From the NCBI GenBank assembly GCA_022410635.1, contig JAJVDF010000437.1, forward strand, positions 1,066,375-1,130,374: a stretch of DNA of 64,000 bases, read 5' to 3'. The translations under genes and the position numbers were made by a program. How positions within the stretch are numbered: position 1 is the stretch's first letter; each line of letters opens with the position of its first letter. A model generated the notes under the pieces. It was not told the origin of the DNA. It ran no database searches and saw nothing but the letters and a program-made list of their open reading frames with translations. This DNA is from Tretioscincus oriximinensis (Eukaryota; Chordata; Lepidosauria; Squamata; Gymnophthalmidae). Below, one piece after another: positions 1-12,829 of the stretch.

Positions 1-604
1 AAGAAATATATTGCCCTGACAATGGATTGTGCTGCCTCTGTTTTGATCGGACAGCATTAGCTGTCTTTTCACTGGTCAGTTTAGTCTCTTTTCTAAACCG
101 CTTTAGAATGCAGCCCTAGTTTCTGTTTCTTGTCAGTCTTTCTAGCAGATCATTTTTATGCTTGTATTTCTTTTCAAAAATGTATCCAGTATGTATGTTG
201 TGTCTTTTGTGGCTTTGTTCCATGATCTTCTTCCAAGGAATCTCCAGGGCAGATTCCAGAGCATAGGCCCTGCTGTAGCATAAGCTAACTTGGAATGGTA
301 TGTGGATAGCTTGCCCCTTAAACTACTTTCTGGAACAAAAAAGGGCTACATGTGAATCAGGCCCCTACATAAAATGACAGATTTCCATCTTTGGAGACTT
401 CCCTTTTCATTTGGAGATACCAGACACTGTTCAGGCAGCTTACTTACAAAAAATATGCTGTTATCTGGAAGATACACATTGAGTATGGGCAGAAGGATGT
501 CTCTAGTGCAACAATATCTTGAAAATGCCATCATTTACACTAGTTTTCGTTCTTTGTTTAAAAGATATATATTTGCATTTTCATTAAAATTTCAAATCCT
601 GTAA
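1..604. other. unique AT-rich DNA, nothing recognised
   Basis: No repeat family, exon or RNA gene could be recognised. Short open frames on both strands have no protein-like composition or known motif. It is most likely intronic or intergenic. Confidence 0.5.
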
Positions 605-621
605 GAGTAGAATACTTGTTT

Positions 622-680
622 CCTTGTTGGCCACCCTGGGTACAGGGCAGAGTATAAGTATAATTAAAAAATAATAAAAT
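622..680 (+). repeat. L2-type LINE 3' tail, short relic
   Basis: A segment reading roughly ccaccctgggtacagggcag, then a 'gagtataagtataa' stretch and A/T-rich repeats, resembles the 3' terminus of squamate L2-type LINEs. In those elements a 'gccctgag' block is followed by 'ggtataaa' and a simple A/T tail. The identification is by motif only. Clearer tails of this type lie near 25.9, 40.2 and 47.4 kb. Confidence 0.4.
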
Positions 681-815
681 AAGTTGTTTTGCTGGAAATT
701 CTGGTTTTGGTGGCCACTGTTAAAATGAATTGAGGTTCTAAAAGTTCTGTCACTTTGCCTAGAACTGTATTCTTTTACCCTCTTATTGATCTTGAAGTTA
801 ATGCTTAATGAGAAT

Positions 816-1040
816 TACGGTCTCAAGGAGAAAGCCTTCTGATAGTTCCCCTGCAGAGATGCAAGGGGTAGGGGCATGTAGGAGGGCCTTCTCTGTGGTG
901 GCGTTTGGTGCCTACATTGTATAGTTTGTGGCACCTGGTAAAACATACCTTTTCCCCAAGTCTTAAATACTGTGGCTCCCTCTGCTTCCAGGGAGGGTGA
1001 GTTGAAGTGAGGGTATGGACCTTTTTTAAACATTTTATGA
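816..1040 (+). repeat. old LINE fragment (L2/CR1 group), end of ORF2
   Basis: Around 880-912 the plus strand reads RRAFSVVAFGA, which resembles a peptide near the end of L2-group ORF2 proteins, where 'RAFSVVAP..WNSLP' is common. The frame is broken soon afterwards and no catalytic motif remains. It is an old 5'-truncated relic. Assignment to L2 rather than another CR1/L2-clade LINE is uncertain. Confidence 0.4.
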
Positions 1041-1060
1041 ATGTGTATTTATCTTTTTAA

Positions 1061-2257
1061 TTTTTCTTCATCTTTTGTTCCTGGGACCAATGGTGAAGGA
1101 CGTGATATAAATAATTTTACATAAGTAAAATAAATATTTCTGCCTTCTGCCCCTAATCCATTGTATCCATTTAAAAACTATGGCATAAGATGAGTAGAAG
1201 GGTGGCAGTTAATATTTATATTAGGTTCATGAAGGATATAAGAAAATTAAAAGTTTTTTTTTCCTTTTGCTATGCCATCAAGCCAAGATGCATAGTGTCC
1301 TGACTTAGCTCATGTGCTATTAGACAAAGTACACTGTTGGGATGTTTCCTCAATTTCTTTTTAAGCAGCAATTTTAAGTAACAATATTAAAACTTGCTCA
1401 TTTTTTTAACAAGACTTTTAAAAAGGTAAGTAATTTGAACAAACAAAATTAAAAGTGTACTTCTTGAGTATTATCTTGAAGTGTCTCCCCCCCCCCCCCA
1501 ATCTATTATCCTTCAAATCTGAAGGAAAACATGGATATTGTTTGCTGCCTGAGCCACTCATGGAATGAGTTGCACGTGCTCAGTTGTATGTTCCTTTACT
1601 GAAGAAATTTTCATTGCTTCTACAGCAGGTGGCAACACACCATTCTGTTCAGGCATCAGTGAATTGATAGATGATCACTTGGAGCGAATGGGAAAGTGAC
1701 TGGAATACATAAAAGCTTGTAAGGAGAAGCAGTTATTAACTGGGCATTAGTTGGACAGAAGTGAGAAATGTTTTAACACAATCAAGCAGAATTCATTCTT
1801 ACAATGGAGATGAATCGGATAGGTGCGGAAAATGAAGAGAATGGGGAAGAGTTTGACAAGAGCAATAGGGCAGTAGCTTTTCAGTAAGAGGAAATGCCAA
1901 AGATCGCAGGGCCATTTCCTAGTTTTTTCCAGGCATGAATGAAATAATTCCTGCCTTGGACTCTGCCAGTCAGTGCAAGGCAATGGGCCCACTACTTGAA
2001 TCATTCCAAGATAATTGTTAGCTTTAACATACCACCTGAGCAACTTCCTTGTCTTGACACTTTGCTGTTTTGCAAACTGTTTCTTTTCCACGAGTTGGAA
2101 CACAACCTAAGAGGGTCTATAGGGAGATGGTCTTTCAGTGCACCATGTGTGCAAAGCTCCCTTTACACTTTCTTTGTCATAGTAGGAAATACTGTCATTT
2201 CTCTTTGGAGCAAAGGCCATGCTATAGTTGGGGACTAACAGACCGCAAGATGGCCTC
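1061..2257. other. unique DNA, nothing recognised
   Basis: No known repeat, exon or RNA is visible. A run of 13 C lies at 1487-1499. Overlapping open frames on both strands at about 1750-2260 have no protein-like features. Confidence 0.45.
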
Positions 2258-2305
2258 TTGAAAGATGAGAAAAGTGGGCTGTAAACCCAGTTCTTCTTCT
2301 TCCTG
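2258..2305 (+). repeat. SINE 3' tail fragment
   Basis: The sequence gagaaaagtgggctgtaaac followed by a TTCTTCTTC tail matches the 3' end of the SINEs at 10.5 and 15.8 kb. Only the tail remains, so this is a 5'-truncated or decayed copy. Confidence 0.5.
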
Positions 2306-3338
2306 AGTGGTTTTTAAATACAGGATATATTTGACTCTGATGTGCCTTTGGTTTATTGCTGATCATGTGTTCTTTTGATTTTGATACCGTTATCTTTCTT
2401 GTATGAATACTTTACTGTGTGATTAACATAAGCAGTAAAACAGAATATATTGCAGTCCAAAAATGAATGGCCTCTCCCATATATCACAAATGCAAATAAT
2501 GCACACATTTGGGGAGGGAATTAAAATCTGTCATGTTCATGTTAGGTTGAGGATCAGAAAATCTTTTTTCTAGATTAAAACCCCCATGATTTGTGCTCAA
2601 AGCTTCCATCAGCCTTTTCCAACAAGTTTCCTGTGAGTATGAGACTCCCAGGAGTATTGGAAAAAGAGATAAATGGAAAGCTAAATATTCAAATAAGGTT
2701 AAATAAGAATACGGCAGTTTTAAATGGAGGATTAGAACATATAGTAAAGCATAAAAAAAGGAAATAGTGGGTATGGTTGTAACATGCACTAACTGTTGTA
2801 GGATGGAAAAATGAGGCAAAATGAAATTGAAAAGATTTTACATTATTAATGTTATAGCAGTCAGTGTCAAACTATAATTAATAACAGGGGAAATATATGG
2901 AAAAAAGGTTTTATTATTATTATTTTATTTAATAAGAAAATAAGTTTATTTAATAAGCAATATAACTATTAAGATTAATATTCCAGACAAAATCTTCTCC
3001 CTGAATTGAAATAAGAAGTAAAGGGAGGGAGGAATGAAAAAAGGTGGAGGATGGGGGAAGTACTTTTTTTAAAAAATGGAATATTTGAAGAAGTATAAAA
3101 TGTAAAATGAATGTATTATTATGGAATGGATCATCTCTCAATAAGATTGAGTGAGTCAAAATCGCCTTATTTCGGCCAACCAGCTTGCGTTTTGAACAGG
3201 TAGCCTCCAGAGACCAGTGGCAGGACTCAGAACTTTGGCAGTTTGTGAAAAACTTGTTATAAGACAGAAACAGAAGCCAATAATAAATGGGCACTTCTCT
3301 GGATGGAAAGGTGTGAGAAGTGGAATACCCCATAACTG
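2306..3338. other. unique AT-rich DNA, nothing recognised
   Basis: A/T-rich sequence with short homopolymer runs. No recognisable repeat or coding segment. Confidence 0.45.
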
Positions 3339-3480
3339 GGAGGGAAAGGAAGGAAGGGAAGGAAAAACAAAGGAAGGAAGGGATGAAAGATGGAAGAAAA
3401 GGAAGATAAAGAAAAATAAGGAAGAAAGAAGGAAAGAAAAACAATAAGAAGGAACAAAACAAAGAAGCAGCAGTTGAAAG
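3339..3480. repeat. polypurine (GGAA/GAAA)n tract
   Basis: About 140 bp of nearly pure purine on the plus strand, built from degenerate GGAA, GGGA and GAAA units. Its strand asymmetry explains the long apparent reading frames on the minus strand over 2950-3602, which are rich in S, F, L and P. Those frames should not be read as genes. Such tracts can adopt triplex (H-DNA) structures; that is known of the sequence type and was not tested here. Confidence 0.85.
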
Positions 3481-5690
3481 GAGGATGGCAGCAAGGGAGG
3501 GAATGGGTGGAGGCATGGATGGGAGTAAGGGGGAGGAGGGTCTAGAACCTGTTGCATTACTGTAACATAGTTGGCTAATTCCACTAGCATTATATACTGC
3601 ATATATGTTTAAGAGACTCCCATAAGGTCTCAGTTATTTTTCTTTGACTCTAATTCTTCCTCTTTCCAATTCTGTATTAATTTGACTTTTGTCCCCACAT
3701 TTTAAAAGTACTGTTTCATATAAAGTATGAAGAATCCATAGTGAAATAAGATGAGATTCTCTTGTTCCCTGTTGAGAAACTAATTGACATTTAAAAGTTT
3801 TGATTACCGGATACGTTTTTGTACTGTAGCACCAGATCATGTTGATGTGTTTCTATTGGGGGTGTGGTTCTAAATAAGTTACTTGCCAGTTCTATTAGGC
3901 AACTGTCTGGGCCAAGCCTGACAGAAGGCTGCTTGGGCATATTGGCTGGGCAAGAAAAGATTCTTCTGCATGATGGATGTGCCAACTGAGCAGCTAGTAT
4001 GCAACAGAGAGCATCCAGAGCAATTAGATCTAACTCCATGGTGATTGCTGTTCAATACCCCTTGGAAGCAGGTTCCAACGTCCACTGCATTGCTCGGAGA
4101 TGCAGACTTTAGCCAAAGAATACAATAGTAATTCAACATGATCTGATAAACTCCAAAGTACAAGATTATGAAAGGCATCATGTCTGTGCACCAGACACAG
4201 AAACATCAGTGCTTGGATAACCACCAGACATCTGATGCACACACTTGGAAATTTTTCAGCCAATGGTGAGGAAACAACCTGGGCTGCTTTTCTCAGCCAA
4301 GAAGATTGACACACTAATGACACCCACTGTATTGTCTTTCCCTTTGCTCAGTCTGGCCTCATTGTTTACCAAGACGGTGGGAGGATAAAGTTCCAAATCT
4401 TCTATCATTCCCAACACTGGCATCCTGGGAAAAGGACCTCCATCTTCCCCCAGTTCATGCCTCTGTGGCAATGGCACATAAGACCACCCAGAGCTTTAGT
4501 CCTTGAAAATATGGAGAACTTGTAGATGGCTTTGCTGCATACAAAGGAATTACCATGCGCACTTTGATACAGGCTTCCTTTAGTCTTTTCTCTGGCTGAG
4601 GAGGACAGCACATACCCTTAATCGGCTGCAAATATTATTTCCATGTGTGTGCATCAGAAGTCTAGTGGTCATGCAAGAGCTCATGTTTCAATATCTGTTG
4701 CACAGGTTTGAGGTCTTTCATAGTCTTGTATTTTGGGTTTAGTTATCAGATCATGTTGAATTCCAGAACTCATTTGCTCCAGCTATCATGGCTTCTGGTA
4801 GCAGACAGTGAGAGTGTAATTCAACAATTGAACTGTGAAAATATGCAGATCTGGAGGGGATTTGTTCCTCAATAAGATGTCTATTAACAGTCATAATTAT
4901 AAACTTTTAAATGTAAACAAATTATTCAAATAGCAAGACACACATCGTATTGAAACAACTAAATGTAAGTATCATTTTGAAAGAATAAATACAACTCCCC
5001 AAGCACTAGCAAATATGCTAACCTGTATCTAACCCCCCTAAAACCCAGTACAATAAACACAAATACATTGTACTGGGATTCACTGTAAGAGTTGAAAAGA
5101 AAGGTCATACCTTCCCTTTTTCACTGTTGGCAAAAGGCAGTTATAAACTAATTGACTGCAAAGCACCTGGCAGCCAGAATGACTCAGAAGCTGCACTGCA
5201 CCCGTAGCACTGGGTGGCTACGAAGACTGCAAATCTGATCCTATATTAAAATTAGCTCCAAAGACTATAAGCTTCAACATTAATAGCTGTCATTTCGGAA
5301 ATATAATAATAGCAGGGAATCAAGAGGGGAATATAGATACAGAAGGAGTTTCTAGTTCAACTTTTGATGTCCATTGGCGGGTGCTACTAACTGGATTAAG
5401 GTGGACATCAGTTCTGCTGTACAACAATCTCCACTTTATATGATGAGAGCATTAAACATGTTGAGAGAACATGTATTCCTTACTGTGACACCAAACTATA
5501 AATAACTGAATTTTGTTCATGTGTCTTCACTGCTTGTTCTCTTCCTTCATAAATTAATTACAGATCTTTAAGGCAACTGTTAAAAGTTCAATGCTGTCTT
5601 TTTGTTGTAGACATGAAACTTGACAAGAGGAACTCTGAAAATCTTTTTGGACAAGTGTGTGAGCATGGAGTGGGAGGAGATGTAGGAGAG
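3481..5690. other. unique DNA; 3880-4620 unexplained block
   Basis: No known repeat is recognised. From 3880 to 4620 the minus strand carries overlapping open frames of 68-100 codons in more than one frame, with a more balanced base composition than the flanks. This could be a decayed retrocopy or repeat, or chance. The rest is A/T-rich. Confidence 0.35.
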
Positions 5691-6245
5691 GAATGGAAAA
5701 AGGTATTGGAATAAGTATTTCTGCAGAGTTTTTAAATACTTTAATAGCAATAATAAATATCTTGATTATAATCTTTTCAGAACTATTCAGTATTTTTGTG
5801 CCACCTCTGTATTTTCCTTTTGGTTTAAATCAAATCCACTTTTCTCTATTTTTCCCAATATTTCATCTCTTGTTATAGTGTAATTAATTTTATAAAATAT
5901 AAATTTATTATTTTAACCACTTTTTATTTCTTTATTTAGTAGTTCACTTTTATTTAGTTATTCTATTGGGTTTAAGTTTTTGAAGAAACTTCATTTTCAT
6001 CTAGAAAATACAGTTTTTCCAGTATATATATCCAAAATTCCTTTTACTTATTTTCTTTTTATTTTTTCATATATTACCAGCATGCATTATTTTCTATGTT
6101 TCTGTTTCCATATTTAATCATTTCTCCTTCAATATTACACTTATTTCTTTTTCTATATTCAATCATTTCTCCCTCAATATTACACTCCTGCAAAACTCAA
6201 TTTTCTGATTAATCACCTCCTGTATTTCAATACCTGATATTTGCA
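5691..6245. repeat. very AT-rich, T-rich tract with 45-bp tandem duplication
   Basis: A strongly T-rich segment. At 6110-6187 a unit beginning atatttaatcatttctcc recurs 45 bp later as atattcaatcatttctcc and continues with the same caatattacact. It is therefore a local two-copy tandem duplication. The whole block could be a decayed A-rich retroelement in reverse orientation, but no motif confirms that. Confidence 0.55.
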
Positions 6246-8597
6246 CAACAGTGTAATGTCACAGGAAAGAGCTCTGGAAAAAGAAGGGAGAAAGTCGATT
6301 ATGTTGTTGTTCCATGAGGACCATGAGAACAGGTGTGTGTGAAAGAAGATTTAAAGCACTGGGCAGCTTTTATTTGAGGTGTATTTTTTGTGAATTTCTC
6401 AAATAAGGAAAGTGACACTTTCAGCCTAGCTGTCCATCCTCTTCCTCCATATACCCTCACCTTAACAATGCCTTCAACATTACATACGATTGCACAAGAA
6501 GAATTTCTGGAACTGTTTTCTGTGCATACAAATTTCAAGCCTCCCAGGAAAAACCGGGGCTTGTTCTCCAAAATGCATTCAGACGAATTCTAGCATAGTT
6601 AGATTGCTTTATTTCACTTCAGACAAGGAAGTCCTTCGATGATCCAGAATAACAAAAAGAATGTTAGTCCAGCCAGCCAGTGGCATGTTTTAAAGTACTA
6701 TAGCTATCATGATTGATCTAAGTTACGGGTTTTGGAATAGTTATTTTCTTTCTTTCTTTTCTTTTTTTACAGATTTCTTAACCAAAGGAGATCTGGTCAT
6801 GTAGTGTTTTTCAACCATTTACAGTCCCAAAGAACTGGAAAACCAGAAAAACTGGTTTTGAACTGGACTAAAAACCAAGCTTTTAAAAATGTTTGAGTTC
6901 AGTTGTTCAGGATTGAAAATGGTTTAAAAGTATGTGTGTGACCAAGCCTAAAGAAAGCTAGTCTGTGAGAGGAGCTGCAACACGTATCAATGTGCATGTG
7001 TAGGATATCGTTGTGCATAAGCAAAGAGCCTTAGCAGTCATTTGTATATGCGTCATGATAGTGCTATCATACCTCTGACCTTCCCTTTTGGAGGGGACTA
7101 TAATTGTGGCCTTCCAAATTCATATTTGTTCCACTGATATTACCTCATTATTGGATTTCAATTACTCTATTCTGCAACCACAGATTATGGCTGATTTGGA
7201 GTTTGCTGTAATTAATCAGAATCTTTTATTTTCCTGGGCATGATCTGGGTATATACAAACAAATTATATTCCAAGCGCACTGTTTGCTGCATGGTCAGGC
7301 AGTGATGATTAGACGGTGCAGTATTCTGGCTCTGAATTGTGACCGTCACCCATTGTTTGTGCAACTGCAGTTCTTTTTTCTCCAGTCTGATTCATTCTGA
7401 GTCATACTGAACATATCCTTGTTGAAATGGGGCACACAGCAGAGAGGGTTGTCGCACTTGTTCTGCACCATTAGGTAAATGTATGAGCCTTTCTACGAGA
7501 AATGCCTGTTAGCCTAGCAGAGTAAAAAAGAAGAAACCCTGTGAGAAAGCGTAGGCGTCACTGAGAGCATACACAGACGCAGGGGGAAAGGAAACATGCC
7601 CAGTCCCATTGCAACAGATAATGATAATGGGATGGCAATTGTGACAAATTCACTATCATTTGAGTTGCCACCTTTTATTAATACAGGGCAGACTGATAAG
7701 CTTCTTTTTAAAAAAACAGCTTTATTACGTTCAGATTTTTTAGATGAAAATTATGATGGTGATGATGATAATGATACACAGCACGATTTTACAATAAATG
7801 CAAAACTGGGTCTCTACTCTGGGAAACTTTTAATTTAGATGAGGAAGTAGATATAGAATTGTGAGAAAAGCAAAAGAGAGAAAAAATAGGAGGAAAGTGA
7901 TGTCAGCAAGAGGAAAACACAAAGATGTAGTTACAAAGCAGGAAGGTAGAAAAGCAATTGCTTCCTATTTATTAGAGTTGCTTTTTATCTTTTTCATATA
8001 ACAAAAATTCAACATCCCAACAACTAAACATTATTTTAATTAACTAACTATTAGAGTTAAAGAAGAATGTTTTCTATGTAATATATAATCTATATGTTAT
8101 GTATTATACATCATGCCCACGAAAATACTTGAGTTACATTCTGTTGTAATGTAAACGAAGGAGTGTGTGGGCACCCTGTATATTGATAAAAAAAACTTGG
8201 CTTGCCTAACAAATTACTGAGCTATGCAGACATAATCCTTAACTACTAAGCAGGCCTGTAGCCAGCTCCATAAATAGCCCAAATTTGGGGGTGAATATGT
8301 CAGTTTTTTTCTGTAACAATTCAGCATTAGTACAATAGAAGAAATACAAAGGACCAGTCTATTGTCTCTTGACCTGATCTTGCCTGTAAGGGACTGGAAA
8401 TAATGACATTGGTAGACAAAAGAAACTGGGAGAAGTTGCCCCTTCTGCCCACCTCTTCCCAGTCAGATATGGAGCCGGGTGACTTTATATCTTTTAGCTA
8501 TTCATAAATATTGTACTTACAACTTTTACATACCAGAGAACTATCACCACCACAGCTTTCCCTAACACAGTGTTGTTGCTAGAGACATACCTATTGT
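6246..8597. other. unique DNA, nothing recognised
   Basis: No repeat family, exon or RNA gene is recognised. An 80-codon frame at 7596-7838 has an acidic DENYDGDDDNDT stretch made by a GATGAT-like simple repeat; there is no reason to call it coding. Confidence 0.45.
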
Positions 8598-8760
8598 AGT
8601 ATGGCTGCAGCTCAGTGGTAGAGCAAACTTTGTTAAAAGCATAGGGTTCCTAGTTCAACTCCTAGACTCTCTCTGGAAGTAGGCAATGACTAACTATTTC
8701 TTCATGTCTACCAATGAAACAATATAGAGATGCCTATGCAGAAGTTAACCATGACACAGT
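8598..8760 (+). repeat. tRNA-derived SINE, tRNA-like head and part of body
   Basis: The head contains an A-box-like gctcagtggtagagca at about 8610 and a B-box-like agttcaactcc at about 8652, spaced as in RNA polymerase III promoters. The head resembles those widespread reptile SINEs that begin with a 'GGCTGTAGCTCAGTGG' tRNA-like block. Mismatches across the presumed stems and an untypical anticodon arm argue against a working tRNA gene. The 3' body fades into unique sequence, so the copy is old. Confidence 0.55.
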
Positions 8761-9411
8761 AATACTTGCCAACCCCTTGTCCCAACAACAAAAATTCAAC
8801 TTACCTAAAATCTTCACTTGCTAATTAATTTATAGAAACAACCTGTAACAGATGAGAACCCAGGAAATAATAAAATACAGTAAAACTACCCAGCCGGAGA
8901 ATATTTATTAAAAAGAATCCAATCTGATAGCAATGTGGGTCTGAGAGGAATTTCCTCAGACAACTGTTGCAACTGCAGAGTAATTTAATCTGCTTTACCT
9001 TTTCACTGGCCACAGTTTGCTCACCACAAAAGCATGTCCATTGGGCTGGATCACGAGACAGAGCACGGATCTGTTTCCAGGCACTTTACCTCCCACTCTG
9101 CTCTGATGAACCATATGCTGTCCAGTCTGCCTGAGAGGCCTCCAATCCTTGAGGATGCTTCTGGGTCCTGGCAAAGCTAGAAGCACCCACAAGGATCAGA
9201 AACCATGATGACGAGGAAGATAGTGGCAGATCTCTTGCCATTGCTGCTGGATTTTGTCAGCAGTTTGATTGCTTCAGTGCAGGAAATTCAAATTGCTGTC
9301 AAAAGGAGGCAGCAGAAGTGGCAAGAGACCCTCAGCAATCTCCCTCACTGCTGTGATCCTTGATCCTTGGGGGTGTTTATGTCTTCACAAGGATTGCCCA
9401 CAAGTGAAAAC
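8761..9411. other. unclassified DNA upstream of CR1
   Basis: Moderate GC content and no recognised motif. Part of it may belong to an older segment of the CR1-group LINE that follows, but no LINE peptide could be read before about 9450. Confidence 0.35.
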
Positions 9412-10290
9412 ATGCTGAGGTAAATTGCAAGGTAGCCATGTTCGCTGACGACACTAAACTGTTCAAGATAGTGAAAACTATAAGAAGTTCCAGAGTAACC
9501 TATTGAAATTGGGTGAATCGGCAACAAAGTGGCAAATGCACTTCAACTTAAGCAAGTGCAAAGTCACGCACACTGAGGCAAAGAACCCCAGTTACTTCTA
9601 CCAACTGATGAGAACCAAGCTTTCTGTGACCAAGCAGGAAAAGGATCTTGTGTGTGTGTGTGTGGATAGTACAATGAAGATGTCAACCCAGTGTGCAGCA
9701 GCAACAAAAAAAGCAAATTCAATGTTAGGGATAATTAGGAAAGAAATTAAAAACAAGTCAGCAAGTGTTGTTTTTACCTCTTTATAAATCTGTAGTGAGT
9801 CCCCATTTGGAATACTGTATACAATTCTGGTCATCACATCTCAAAAATGATATTGTGGAACTAGAGAAGGTGCAGAAAAGGGCAACAAGAATGATCAAGG
9901 GGCTGGAGCATCTCCCTTATGAAATCCTGCTGCAATGTCTGGCCCTCTTCAGCCTCGAAACACAGCGTTTGAGAGGTGATCTGATTGAAGTGTATAAAAT
10001 CATGCAGGGGATGGATAAGGTGAATAGAGAAAAAAATATTTTCTCTGTTGCACAACACTAGGACCAGGGGGCACTCCTTGAAGCTGATGGGCAGAAAAGT
10101 GAGGACAGACAAGGGAAAGTACTTTTTCACCCAGAGGTCATCAGCCTTTGGAACTTACTTCCAGAAGAGGTTGTGGTAGCTAGCACTGGATAGCCTTAAG
10201 AGAGTATTAGACAAGTTCATGGACACCAAGAGTACAAACAGCTGCTATGATGGCTGTGTTTATGTTGCCTCTGAGATGGGGCAAAAGGCC
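9412..10290 (+). mobile_element. CR1-group LINE, C-terminal half of reverse transcriptase (broken)
   Basis: This is a 5'-truncated, degenerate non-LTR retrotransposon. The catalytic palm motif survives as MFADDTKLF at about 9439-9465. It is followed by peptides typical of CR1 ORF2: [62 protein letters not shown] and RLRGDLIEVYKIMQGMD. The reading frame changes near 9770 between two open frames (9503-9787 and 9765-10061), and a stop follows at 10061, so no functional protein can be made. The nucleotide match to the 28.3 kb copy continues into the 3' region ('gatgggcagaaaagtgagga', 'ggacaccaag'), then stops before the usual terminal octamers. Assignment to the CR1 group is firm; the subfamily is not resolved. 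Confidence 0.88.
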
Positions 10291-10499
10291 GTGTTCTTTT
10301 GAATGTTCTACACAGAATGTGCATAGAGCCCAGGGGTAAAAGAAGGAGCCTGGGCAGGCAGCCCTGGAGCAGCCAGTTCCCTCCTCCACTCCACAACTAT
10401 AAAGCCAGCAAGGTGGAAAGCATTGGCAGTGGGCCAGGTGGGCAGACCTGCTCCTTCCCTAGGCATTGGCATACAACCAATAGCAATCAATGCCATTGG
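10291..10499. other. moderately GC-rich DNA between CR1 and SINE
   Basis: About 200 bp with no recognised motif. It may be diverged CR1 3' sequence. Confidence 0.3.
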
Positions 10500-10763
10500 A
10501 GAGGCACGGTGTTGCAGCAGTTAAGAGATTTTGTATTTCAATTGAGATATCAGAGTTTGAGGCCTATGCTTCAGCCATGGAGAGGGGTGAATAGCTTCTA
10601 CTGGCCTCAGAAATTTGCAAGTAGATTAATACGCACTACCACAATGTGGTGGGGAAGATAGAACAGATGTAAGCTTTTGGATGAAAAATAACTTGTAAGT
10701 TGCTTTGTGTCACAGAAGTAGACTATAAAACCAGATTCTTCTTATTCTTCTTCGTCTTCTTCT
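10500..10763 (+). mobile_element. tRNA-derived SINE with TTCTTC tail
   Basis: The head gagaggcacggtgttgcagc, then ttaagagattttg, matches in reverse the head of the 17.1 kb copy. The body holds the family hallmark atggagaggggtgaatagct. The 3' end reads cttgtaagttgctttgtgtc, then 'ctataaaaccagattcttctt', and ends in an interrupted TTCTTC repeat. SINEs have no protein; they are transcribed by RNA polymerase III and moved by a LINE partner. This copy appears full length but point-mutated. Confidence 0.75.
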
Positions 10764-12829
10764 GTACTCATCTTCCCACCTCACAAGGGGAGACTCAACT
10801 ATGCAATACCCTCTGAGGTCCAATGCAATTCAATCTTCCCCTTCTATGTATTACACACACACCCTTCCTGGGAGACCCCACTGTTCGTAACACTCTGTGG
10901 GACAATGAAATCCTCTCTTTTTCATTTGTACACTTTATTTCATGAAAAATGAAAGAAAGAATCAACCATAGCTTTCTATGGGCTTCTGCATTTTTTTTCC
11001 ACACAAGGGGTGATTATTAACAATTGAAAGTAAATATGGCTATGAAGACCCCAATACTGGTGAATTATATGGAAGGAACAGAGCTTGAAGATGGAAAGTA
11101 ATTTCTATATTAATAGTAGAGGTTGGAATTTTAAACTTCTGTATGACTGTGGAAAATGGAAATATTTTTTTAAATGCTAATTGAAAATAAATAAGTATGT
11201 TTACATGATGTATTATGAGCAATTGGAGCAGATGTTGTGATTTAGTTCAAAGGCCTCATTCTCCCCGCCCCACCTCACCCCCAGCCCACCATGTTATATT
11301 TAAATCGCTCACAAGCAGCACAGGAAGACAACAAGGCAATCACGTTTCCCTCTATTGCTCTGTGATTAGAGAAGATCAAAATGTCTGAACATTTGATTTG
11401 GGCTGAAATGGGCAGGAACCAGAGAAAAGAGCAACACAGATTAAGCTTCTTGAAATCATAGACTAGGGCACTATCGATTTGCCTCATTATCAAAGAGAAG
11501 CGGTGTGCAGAGAAGGGAACAGAACATCTTTAACAAACAACATAAAATGAAATTAGTGTCACAGACTCTTGAATGTAACAATATTAGCATTTACCAAGAT
11601 ATATGTGTTGGTGTATGTTAATAGTATTTAATTACAAATAAGATATTGAAACAAGAAGATGAAAAATATGTTAGTGTCTTTCATAGTGGTGCTCTTATTT
11701 TAAATATCTTTTTTTAAAAATATAAAACTTCCAGCTATACACACAGAGACATTATGAGAGCATCTCTTTCCTCCTTCCTCTGTCTTTCTTTCTGTTCATC
11801 CTTTTTTAAGAAACCATGTAGCTTGCAGTAAAATCCATTATCAGGCCTTTGTTTGAATTCAGTTCACATCATCTTCTCATGGGCTATAAAGAGGTTCACT
11901 CTGTTCCGGAACAGTAGTTGCAATCCATTAAATTCAGTTTCCCGTAGTCTTTGTTCCCAGCTACATTCAATAATGAAGGAGTCTCTTTTTCTGCACGTGA
12001 GTGAGAGGGAGAAAGGGAAAGAAAAAGATCTTTCTAAATGTTCATTTAAGAGCTTCAGAGAATTTACATGAATTTTTACAACCCACACTGCACTAAAATC
12101 TGTTTGCTTAGCTTTGAAGATGCTTTTTTTCTAAAATGCTTTTACCTGCTCACAGAGAGAAAGCAAGGAGACAAACAATATTCACAGTAAGGACGGTTCC
12201 TTAAGGGTCTGCAAATGTTTTCTTTAAAAGGCGGTTGGAGAGAAATTCATTCTGCCCAACTATGATTTTTACAATGTGTACAGCTTTAGAATCCCTTTCT
12301 ATATGCCCCAAAACTAAAGATGCAATTTTTGTGTATTGTATCTTTCCTAATTTATCCAATCTTGCAAGTGTTGTTTTTTTAATCAGATGGGTGGACTATC
12401 AGCTCTTAAATTTTGTAGCATTGTCAAATGTCTGCAGAATAAAAATATGAAATGAAACTGGGGGGAAAAACCACACTACTGTTTCAGAATAAATTGTATG
12501 GCAGTTTCCTACGTAATCTTTGCATTAGAGTTCAAATCTTAGTTTGCTGCCTTGCCATTTTTTCCTGTATCTCGTTGCTTTGGGCTTTGCTTGACTCCCT
12601 TTGCAACAGAGCTCAAATGATCTGCGGTAGTCTGAAAGAGAGCCAGATCTCCCCTGCACACACTTATGCCAAGGTTTTACTGTAGATCAGTTTTTTGCCT
12701 TTGCAGAAAGGGAACAGATGCCTTGGTTGGGCTTAAGCTTCAGAGAAATATAATTGTTTGCCATTTGTTGGTTTATTCACACTTGAGTACATGTTCCAAT
12801 GGCCGATGCACAATGTAGTTTCTGTTGTG
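10764..12829. other. repeat-poor DNA, possible regulatory block
   Basis: No interspersed repeat is recognised apart from A/T-rich stretches around 11.5-11.75 kb. The 11220-11520 and 11820-12700 segments have a balanced, non-repetitive composition without long open frames, as often seen in conserved non-coding DNA. That is an impression from sequence texture; conservation cannot be tested here. Confidence 0.3.

Noticed and set aside
2950..3602. Two long minus-strand frames of 188 and 148 codons
   Set aside because: They run across the polypurine tract; their S/F/L/P-rich composition is a by-product of a one-sided simple repeat.
7596..7838. 80-codon plus-strand frame with an acidic stretch
   Set aside because: The acidic run comes from GAT-like simple sequence; no domain, no splice context that can be supported.
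8598..8672. Possible tRNA gene
   Set aside because: Box-like motifs are present, but stems do not pair well and SINE-like sequence follows; better called a SINE head.
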